Position numbers and translations under genes: made by a program. Below, one piece after another: positions 55,831 to 64,000 of a DNA stretch of 64,000 bases. Under the pieces are notes generated by a model. That model was not told where the DNA came from and searched no databases. It worked only from the letters and a program-made list of their open reading frames with translations. Within the stretch, counting starts at the first letter, position 1. Each line of letters opens with the position of its first letter. This DNA comes from Puccinia triticina (taxonomy: Eukaryota > Basidiomycota > Pucciniomycetes > Pucciniales > Pucciniaceae), in the NCBI RefSeq assembly GCF_026914185.1, contig NC_070569.1, positions 620,001-684,000 of the forward strand. The letters run 5' to 3'.

Positions 55831-56609
55831 TCAACCCGTTCGATGGAGGCGAGTGGTGCCAATATCCATGGCGAAGGGTATCGCTCACCTGGACCAGTCT
55901 CCTCGACATCCCCCACCAGCTCCCCTCCGCCAACGAAGCCACCGATGTCGTCTCAGCAGGAGGGCACCCACCCAACGGTAAGCGGGTAGTTTTTTCTTCC
56001 CTCCTTGCTGACAAGAAAGAACACACATTGACCACATGATTTGACCCAATAGGCTCGCGAGGAGTCCTGCGACGGGTAGCCGCCTATCGGCCCCCAACAA
56101 GACAATGTGGCGTTGCAAGAAGACAACCCCAACCCCCCCCCCGGCCACCAAAACGCAAGTCATTCTTGGAGACGTTCATCGAACAGACGGACAAGTTCTT
56201 CTCCAGCAACTTTGGTGACGACAACAATCAAGACAACAACGCCCACTTGCCAAAGGAGGAGCGGTTGTCACGGGTCGATCAACTAGCTTCGTCTGGTTCG
56301 TTGGCTCATTTGACTCAATCTCCCCCAACACCAAAGCGAGTGAAGACCGACAGTCAACCCAAACCTGCGACCCCAACCCCTCCAACCTCACCACGCAACC
56401 TGTCAATGGACCAGTATCTCGAATTGTGCCACATCGAGGCCAAGGACAAGGTGACTTGAGCTGTGATCGAGAATCATTCGCTCTACCACTGGTCTATCTT
56501 CAAGACCACCTCTGTCAAGACCCTCTGCGACCTTGGGATGCGCTACGGGCCTGCGGTTTTGCTTACAGACGGCGTCCCCGAGGCCATGAAACGACTCAAC
56601 CAGACCTGA
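55828..56609 (+). pseudogene. Broken ORF with SAM-like C-terminal module
   Basis: A possible first exon from 55,828 (MSTRSMEASG) ends at a GTAAGC donor at 55,978. The main frame starts PPKRKSFLETFIEQTDKFF near 56,147, has a Ser/Pro-rich middle (PPTPKRVKTDSQPKPATPT) and runs into MDQYLELCHIEAKDKVT. A TGA at 56,457 follows. The same frame continues AVIENHSLYHWSIFKTTSVK and LCDLGMRYGPAVLLTDGVPEAMKRL to TGA at 56,609. The C-terminal module matches the pattern of the left gene of the 17-kb TIR element (L..F/Y L..A/C.I, W..F..., LG...G...L..GVP...R). It is probably a decayed relative of that gene. Confidence 0.6.
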
Positions 56610-56639
56610 CGTGTTCCCTCCCGCACCTGCCACCTCCCC

Positions 56640-57170
56640 CACTCCTCACTTGCTTGTTTAAATTGGCCTGTTACCCCTACCCCTGTGACCCACCCCCTGC
56701 AATTCCTTTTTGGTCCCATAAGCTCATGCCCCTACCAATCCTGCTCTCTCTTGGTTTGACCTGCAATCTCCTGCAAGCTGATGCAATGTCTTTGTCTTAT
56801 TTATTTTTTTCTTGTGATTTACTGATCTGATGGGAATATCATGCTTATACAATTTCCCTCTGAAGAATACTTATCCAAATTACCTCTGATGAAAAATAAA
56901 GAAGTCAACCAAAAAAACTAAGTTCAATTGGGCTATACTGCACATAACTCAACAAGCATGCAGACTTGCTTGCACAACAATGATGGAGAGAAATTCCCAA
57001 GCTAGCTTCATAAATAATGATTGACATAAAACATGCTACACCCATTAATGAAATGTATGTGGTGCACAGCTACATCCTTTGGATGAAATGGTTGGGGTCC
57101 CTTGTATGAAATGGATGGGGTGAAAAATTCTACATAGTAGAGGAACATCCATTCAAATAAACAAAGACAT
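56640..57170. other. Spacer, no gene seen
   Basis: C-rich to 56.75 kb, then AT-rich. Possibly the 3' flanks of the two neighbouring dead ORFs. Confidence 0.4.
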
Positions 57171-57175
57171 TTTAA

Positions 57176-60100
57176 TCACTGAGAAGCATCAGGCTCATTT
57201 TCTCCGCGCCACTTCTGGAGTCCCTCATGTAATGCGTTCATCATGAGTGATTCAGGAATGTATTGTGGTTGCAAAGAAGATTCATGGAGGTGGATCTGAC
57301 CCTCATGATGTGCAAAGGAATTCAGCAGATAAATGTTATAGTTTGTGTGTTGGATGTGATGACACACAGATGTTCCCTCCTGTCGCTTGTTGACTGGCAC
57401 TGCGCCTTCAAACATATTGCAGCCTCCATCAAAGCAGTTATGCTGTACATTGAGACAACACTTGACCATCTGTTCGTAATTGTCAGGAATCAGCTTTCTC
57501 TTGAACTTCTTGATTATTTTCAGTGGATCCTCATGTGTTTTTTATATCAGAGGGACTTACAGGGACAGGTACAATGGTTGATGTGGAACTTTTGGCCAGC
57601 GTCCACATTCGTGTATGATGATTTATCTGCCCACGTGTGCATTCCACTCGACGCAAATAGAATCGATTCCCTGGAGTGACCTCCCAAACTGATTGAACAC
57701 ACGCTATCACATGGCTATTTTGGGATCCTTGCTCCTATTAGCCACATAAAATGGATAGTGTTGTTATTACTGGTTATCAGTGGTAGTATTTTATGAGTGT
57801 TTTGCATCTTTGCTCACCAAATAAAACATTCCCTTGTAAATGGTTTCCTTTGAATTAAGTTTGATTTAAGAAACTTGCCTTATTCTACTGTTTGGGAAGT
57901 TTAACCTCAGTGCAGATGGGATTTGCTCTTCATCATATGGATTCACTTTGGGATTGTGTAAGTAGGGGTATGAAATCATGTGGTTCACTGATTTTGAGTT
58001 GTAACCAAAAGAGCGTTGAATATGTTCATTCTGTGCAAATATGTTTGTAATTTCTGATGATGCTTGGAAGTATTCTCCTGTTTGACGATCATAAATATAG
58101 GCACCAGAGAATAAGAGCCTCTCTACATGATAATTGCTGAATGTGAGAGCCAGATCATGACTGGGAGCTTGTCTGTTGGAATGAATAGACGCAGTGCGGA
58201 CTATGCCATTGTAACTCTCAAATTTCTCTGTGGCAAACAGTATTGGTGGTCCAAATCACCTGATTGATTGAGGGAGGTGTAGTAGCATGTGAATCTTTGG
58301 TTTATTTGACCATCTGCCTGACATTTTAGATATGTGATACATAAACTGCCGAATAACAGCTGTCAGTTCTTGTAAATAATCTTCCATATCTTGGATGGTG
58401 GTCTGAAACACCATACTTGCTATGTAGCACATTGAGAACCATAGAGCCTTCATGTCTTCTGTCATATATGGGAAAAAGACAAATGAGGCCACCTGCAATA
58501 TTATTCAAAAATCTTTCCCAATGAAGGATGCATGGTGAGCCATCATGTAAGTGGCCTGAAGAGGTGGGAAATTGAGTGCATCAGTATTGAATGATCGTAA
58601 TCTGGCTTCCACTTCTTTGAGGTGCCTCTTGCTTAGCCGATTTTTCATGAAGTCCGCCAAAAGGTATTTCACACAACCAAGTAGGACTACATGTAGTATT
58701 TCCACTGGTGTGTCATTACAACCATCAAAGGAGGCAAGTTCTAGGTATGAATTGAATATTCGTGGTCGTGCATTTGTTGCAAGTTCATTGATTCTTATCC
58801 TTTCATGTACCTTCTGTGTGTGCAATTCAATCAATCTATGGTTGATTTGGTCTTTCAACCCATACTGTGCAGTTTTGGTTAGGAATTCATTCTTGGTCTT
58901 TGTATAATATGTTTCCCAAAGATCATGAGATCAAGATTTAGTTTCATTCCACCGTCTGGAAACTGGTAATTCTGGGAGGCCAAAGAAAGATCGTAGAAAT
59001 TCCAATGTGCACCTCTGGATTTTGGATTGCACGCTCAGATGGCACATTCTGCAAGGATTATTTGCTTGGCCAGGATTGGGTGTGCTGGTAATTTCAGCTG
59101 CCATTGGTGAGTCCGCCAGGAATGCCAGAGGGACAATCATATACATCACCTCCTGTCTCATACCGGCGTCATATGCAATGCCACCTGCATTTGCCAATGT
59201 GCTATGTGCATTTGGTATAATTTCAGATTCAGATGTCCTTCCTGAAAAGCCTTCAACATTTCAACATATATTGGACTTACTTTATTTCTGCTACAATTGG
59301 CTCCCCAATTTCCAAGGCTGATGCAACATTAGAGGTGGCAACAAAATGACAATTATACTCCATATTGGTCATTTCTGGAGGCAGGCCACCTAATGTGAAG
59401 TAGTATGAAACATGCTTGTTCCATTGTTTGGACTGGTTACCTGAGGTGTCATCCGAATATAGGGTGATGGGAACATGGTGGATGACCCTGTTGTCAGCCC
59501 TATTTCTCCATTCATTGGGAACTGGGATTGGTTTGGAATAAGTTGGCATTCCATGTTCTGTCATTAGATACAGATTCAAATGAGGTGATGAGTGAACATG
59601 AACAACCATGTGAAGCATGATATGTGAAAGGCAGCTTACCCCATATCACATTGCCACACTTGGACATCAACAATTCTCCATCAATATGAAAGATCTCCTG
59701 GTAAGTCTTGTTGAATAATCTGACAGGTATCTCCTGTAAATCTTGGTCATGATACCCGATGTCTGGCCGTATGTAGCAATGGAATTTTCCTTCTTCATCT
59801 GGATGAGTGAATTTGGGCCTAATACACTTTGCGTATAAATCATTTTCTACCTCCTCAGTGAACTTCTGGTAGAAAATATTGGCACCAAAATGTAACTATC
59901 TGGTGATCCAATCAATGTGATGGGCTCAAAAATATAGTAGTGTTGGTTTCCTACTGCAGCCATCTGCACACGGTGTTGTCGGGGGAGGTGTTCACGCCAT
60001 TTTGCACTTTGGTACAATGCTCTGATGTTCTTACCATTGGTGTCATGTGGGTAGAATTGTAAATGTGGGTGTACTATTGGATTAGCCAATTCCTGGAAGA

Positions 60101-61029
60101 TGAGACAAGGCAGGTCAGCACTAGGTCACTATTTCAGAACTCATCAACAGTCAACAGTCATAAATCAAAAGAGGCCCACGTGTCCAATAATATCCCTCAG
60201 ACTCAGATAATAGCAGGTTTTATTGAACACTGACACATGCTGTTTTAATTGAACATCTAACGCTTTCCTAATCAATTCCCGGCTTCTCTTGATGCTATCC
60301 CAGTGTGGGAGTTCTATGCCACACACAGTCAATATGATACGTATCTGATTGTACATTGTCCGTGACAATCGATTATGAAGGTGCCCAAGCATGAGAGCAG
60401 AGACTGCATACTGGTGAAATGTATTGATATATATGGCCATGCCAAGCAAAAAATCAGCCATTATCTATTGAATCTATTGATGATGATGAGACATAGCTGT
60501 GAAATAGACAGCTTACCTCCTTGGATCTGAAAGGGAACCAAGAGGAATTTTTGCATGCTTCTGCAAATTGATGATCAGGGAGAGGTGCATCTTGACTAGG
60601 GAATAAAACCTCTTCATCCATCAATCCAGCCGCCAATTCATTGTTGACCCAGCGTTCCATTTCTTGGGGTCCACAAACAACTTCATGTCTTGCATCCAAT
60701 CCAAAACCAAAAGCATCTTAATTATCCATATCCACCTCCACCCTTTGGGAATGGCCAGGTGGAGAGCCCTCAGGCAGAGGTGGAGGCAGAAACTCTGGAC
60801 CAATGTCAACATGCAGCTCGGGGGGGTCCTGGGTCCAAGTGTGCGGTATTGATGAGGCAGGTTGTTGTGAAATTTGTGAAGAATGTGCCATCTGATTACG
60901 GAAAGCCTGTACTTCATTGAACTTTCTTATATGTGTGGAGGCTTTAAGATGTAATGGAATATTTTCCTCCTTGGCCCATTTTGATTTACACATAATGCAT
61001 CTGTATCTGTATGTACCATCAGGATACAT
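57176..61029 (-). pseudogene. Plavaka-like (CACTA-related) DDE transposase
   Basis: From the 5' side, a C2H2 finger YRCIMCKSKWAKEENIPLHL lies at about 61,000. NSSWFPFRSKE, YNQIRIILTVCGIELPHWDS, NPIVHPHLQFYPHDTNGKNI and FHCYIRPDIGYHDQDLQEIP follow. The core is VPITLYSDDTSGNQSKQWNK...FTLGGLPPEMTNMEYNCHF, then LVRMCHLSV-type Cys motif PCRMCHLSVQ, TPVEILHVVLLGCVKYLL and FGPPILFATEKFESYNGIVR. Some gaps are introns that still splice in frame (for example the one beginning near 59,640). Three in-frame TGA codons (58,931, 58,505, 58,256) kill the ORF. Domain order and motifs fit the Plavaka clade; KDZ is the alternative. TIRs were not found. Confidence 0.8.
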
Positions 61030-61632
61030 GTGATGCTCAAAACCTGATCATAAACCAGAAAATATCAGCAAGTTCACCCAATTGGTGCAATCAGACCCAA
61101 CCCTGCTTACCAGTGTGAATGTTTGGTGGGGCTGTGGGCCAACCCCAGGGACTTTGTGGTAGCATGGCAAAAACAGAAATAGGATATTCCCAAGCAAGCT
61201 TTACTTATATACAAATTTGATAGCGGAAATGGGGCAAATGTTATACGGTATTTCTTTGGGGAAATGGGAGGAATGAATGCCTTTATTTTGACTGTGTTTT
61301 TGAATGTGTTTTGTGTGCCTTTATTTTATGAAAGTGTGCTTTGAAAATTTTATTTTATCATTATCATAATTCAGACAGAGCTTGCTTTTATAAGAAAGGG
61401 AAGCCCCTGGACTTCAGTTGATGCACAATCCGCCCCTCTTAGCCGCGCAGTCCGCAGCGCAGCGCCTCCATGAAACCCCGACTCCATCGGACTCAAGGAG
61501 TCCAAACACTGCCACGTCACCAGGGGACCCATCACCGCTACTCGAACTCGATCGGACTCCACAACGCCCCTCGGACTCCACGGCACCGACACCATCCCAG
61601 ACCCTCGGGCCTCGCCCAGACTAGTCTTCCCG
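61030..61632. other. Upstream flank of two divergent dead genes
   Basis: AT-rich near the transposase start, GC-rich from 61,430. No independent gene is recognised; an open frame from 61,470 (MKPRLHRTQG) overlaps the repeat-rich start of the next gene. Confidence 0.35.
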
Positions 61633-63570
61633 ATGGCGCAACCAATGGCGCAACCGAATCCAATGGCGCAACAGATGGCGCAACCAAATCCGATGGCGCC
61701 ACAACCAAACCCAATGGTGCAACCCAATCCGATGCCCCACCCGAGCGGTTTGGCGCAGCCCAACTCAATGGTGGAACCGCTTTTGATGTCGCAGGCAACA
61801 CCAGTGTCGCGGCCCCTTGGTGGGCAGCGATCCTGGGACAAGTTTCAAGGTAATCACGACCCTTTGGGCACCCATCAAGACTACAGCTTAACCCCCGGAC
61901 ATGACCCACGCCTCATCCCCGGTAACAACCTCTCCGGACACCCAGGCCCCCCATTTGAAAGCAAACCCGCCTCCTCCTTTGGAAACAACTCCCTTGCCCT
62001 CAGAGGGCCCAATCATCCTCCTGGTGAGTATTCTTCCACTCACTCACTCCTGTTGAAATTACTCAGGTGAAAAGAATTGTGTGTTGTGGGATTTGAACCC
62101 ACGACCTTCTACATTCATGAGAGCTGCTCTTATACCACTGAGCGAAACACACACTTGGTCTTACTGGTGATTTTTGGATATTAGATCATATAGCTTGGCC
62201 CCTCAAATGGAGCTTGAAGCATATATTCCAACAACTCCTTCCCCCATCTCATCTCCAACCCCCTCCCCTTCAGCTGAAAGCCTGTCAGGTTCCAACCCCC
62301 CAGACGTGCACAACCAACCAAGCAAGGCAGGACCCCAACGCACGCCCACAGTGGCCCGAACTGGCGCGCCGGCGTCCCCTTACGCCATGAATCCGTTACC
62401 ACCCAAACCCCATCAAGCGTGGTCGCCAAGCAGCGCCAACTCGGGGCAACTGAGTCGATCCTCGCAATCAAGTGCCAGACGGTCTTTGGCCCTTTCGCCC
62501 GAAGACCTTGAGGAGATGCAGGTGGCCCTACAAGCCATCGAGGGCACCTTTTCCCTCAGTCCAGAGCTGATGGAACGGGCCCAGCCCCTATTTCAGGTGA
62601 GTGATCAACCTTCTTACTCGGGTCAGGTAGTGTGTTGAAGCCTCCCAGATTTGCAGATGACGCCAGAAGCCCGCAACATGGCCATACTCCTATTGGCCCT
62701 CCATAATGGCCTCAATCTGCGCTCGACATCCATTGGCTCAATCACTATTCCGGACAAAACCGCTTCCCCCTTTGGGTTCAGCAACCTCTTCAAGACCCAT
62801 CTCCGCGAGACCGTCCAACGAGTGTTACTCCGTGAGGACCTTTGATCTTACGGCAGCCGCGCCGCCACTTGGTTGCGTGTCAATGAGACCCCGGTCTCTA
62901 AAGCCATTGTAAGTCTATCTAGTGTCCCTCTGTGTATCACAGTACATTTGCTCACCTATCTCTCAACAGGGTGCAATCAAGAGTGCGTCGGCAGAATTCC
63001 GCGCCGCGCACTTACCGCCTTCGGGTCACGATGGCCCCGAATTGAAAGCTCTTGTTACCGAGTACGTGAAGCAAGAAAAAACCGCCCTGGCTCTGCTCAT
63101 CAAGGTCGGTCTCACGGGGGGGGACACCCTCCAAGGTACCCAACCTCTATTCCCTCATTGCGCACGTTTACTCGACTTTCCAACCCGATTTCAAAAAGGC
63201 AAACAACGAATTCATTCATAAGGAAGTTGCCGCCGGCGCCAAGATCCGCTTATGCTACCTGCGCTTCATGGCCAACCGTAACCAAATCACCCAACGTCGA
63301 CAATTGACCCGGAAGCAAATCTCCTTCTAGGACAATATTGACGAGGACCTAGTCAGAATCAGGAAAAAGTCGCCCGCATACGGCGTGGCGTACTCTAAGC
63401 TCATCCTTGACCTCGACCAACAACTCTGGGACGGTAAGAAGACCGTCCGCAATGTCGACAACAACCCGGCCAAGAACCAAGAGCCCCCTTCCGAAGAACA
63501 AATCATGGAGCGCGTGGCCTCCATTGCTGAAAATCCACCCCCCCCGGAAGTTGTATTACCTCCCAACTAA
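61633..63570 (+). pseudogene. Multi-exon gene of unknown family, with stops
   Basis: The 5' part is a short tandem repeat ATGGCGCAACC, read as MAQPNP. An intron probably starts at 62,024 (GTGAGT) and ends at 62,184. The next exon is Ser/Pro-rich, then SPEDLEEMQVALQAIEGTFS to 62,596. Further exons are MTPEARNMAILLLALHNGLN (62,657 on), GAIKSASAEFRAAHLPPSGH and EVAAGAKIRLCYLRFMANRN, ending with PPPPEVVLPPN at 63,570. In-frame stops lie after VLLREDL (TGA, 62,843) and RKQISF (TAG, 63,327). The helical middle and Pro-rich ends match no domain I know. Either it is a dead copy of a repeated rust family or some exon borders are wrong. Confidence 0.5.
62078..62152 (-). tRNA. tRNA-like sequence, probable tRNA pseudogene
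   Basis: Acceptor stem GTGTGTT/AACACAC, D stem GCTC/GAGC and T arm GTGGG-TTCAAAT-CCCAC are perfect, and the A-box and B-box promoter motifs are present. The anticodon arm is poor: stem GCTCT against GTAGA has two mismatches, and position 33 is A instead of T, so no anticodon can be assigned safely. It lies antisense in the first intron of the gene around it. It could be a decayed tRNA or a tRNA-derived SINE head. Confidence 0.5.
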
Positions 63571-63705
63571 AACCCTATCCCTTTCCCCCTTCTCTCTATT
63601 TCCCCCTTCTCTCTCTTTCCCCCTTCTCTCTCTTTCCCCCTTCTCTCTCTTTCCCCCTTCTCTCTTTTTCCCCCTTTCTCTTTCCCCCTTCTGTCTCTCC
63701 TCTGT
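63571..63705. repeat. CTTTCCCCCTTCTCTCT tandem repeat
   Basis: About seven units of 17 bases, pure pyrimidine on the plus strand, directly after the stop codon of the preceding gene. Long mirror-symmetric pyrimidine tracts can form triplex DNA. Confidence 0.88.
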
Positions 63706-63769
63706 ACGTACAATGAAATATTAGCCAAATGAGAAATACACGCAGCAATATCCCAAGCACTTGTGAGGG

Positions 63770-63955
63770 GCGGGCCCAAGGGCCCGCCCAATCCCGGAGC
63801 ATTCTGTCCAATCAAGCCCGATTGGGGGAGCCCAATCAGAGGTGCCCAATCAGAGGAGCCCAATCAGAGGTGCCTGATCGGGGGGGCCCGATTGGGGGGG
63901 GTGATCGGGGGGGCCCGATTGGGGGGGGCGATTGGGGGGGCCAATCTGGGGAGCC
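63770..63955. repeat. GGGCCCGATTGGGGG G-rich repeats
   Basis: Units such as AGGTGCCCAATCAGAGG give way to GGGGGGCCCGATTGGGGG. Several runs of five to eight G within 20 bases could form G-quadruplexes. Confidence 0.8.
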
Positions 63956-64000
63956 CGACAGGACGCACACTTCGAATGGCCTTTGAAGAATCTTCCGAGT

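Noticed and set aside
55585..56035. Overlapping ORFs on both strands near the 84-bp tandem repeat
   Set aside because: The repeat unit is a multiple of three, which keeps all frames open. Only the part from 55,828 has a plausible splice link to the following ORF.

Overview
The window looks like nuclear DNA of a rust fungus (Pucciniales, Basidiomycota). The conserved genes are split by many short GT-AG introns. There are secreted and membrane proteins of the kind rusts keep in species-restricted families. Most of the sequence is transposable-element DNA, much of it nested, and the inactivated transposon ORFs are broken mainly by TGA codons. The genus cannot be fixed from sequence alone; a repeat-rich Puccinia or Austropuccinia type genome would fit.

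Layout. Bases 1-1212 are the 3' end of an aconitase gene. From 1.85 to 10.9 kb the DNA is repeat-filled: a hAT element with a second hAT MITE inside it, a GC-rich hAT MITE, and a 5.4-kb nest of inverted and direct repeats. From 11.25 to 18.9 kb is a gene island: ribosomal protein eL42, a broken second copy of part of aconitase, an intron-bearing tRNA-Phe, a secreted CPL1-like protein and a pyridoxal-reductase-like aldo-keto reductase. From 19.7 to 24.5 kb is a tyrosine-recombinase (DIRS/Ngaro-like) retrotransposon on the minus strand. A 1.5-kb TIR element follows at 25.2-26.7 kb.

From 27,065 to 44,319 two almost identical inverted repeats of about 205 bp, each next to a TA, bound a 17.3-kb block. 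Each repeat contains the same 5' leader and the same first 11 codons (MSKPWVRSMPP) of an inward-facing gene: an unknown protein on the left and a broken Tc1/mariner-type transposase on the right. Inside this block sit a PIF/Harbinger-like MITE swollen by a 1.3-kb minisatellite, a fold-back element, a CACTA-like MITE, an apparently intact and very young Ty1/copia element (identical LTRs, GAGTT target duplication, 1611-codon polyprotein) and a hAT-like MITE.

From 44.5 to 49.8 kb are further TIR elements. One appears to carry a captured fragment of a plasma-membrane H+-ATPase (PMA1) gene, and another is a PIF/Harbinger element with a hAT element inserted in it. From 51.4 to 53.4 kb is a multi-spanning membrane protein gene. 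From 55.6 kb to the end are a broken ORF related to the left gene of the 17-kb block, a degenerate Plavaka-like transposase, and a broken multi-exon gene with a tRNA-like sequence in one of its introns.

Only the aconitase, eL42, tRNA-Phe, CPL1-like, aldo-keto reductase and membrane-protein genes look like host genes in working order. Exon boundaries were read by eye from splice consensus, reading frame and family similarity.
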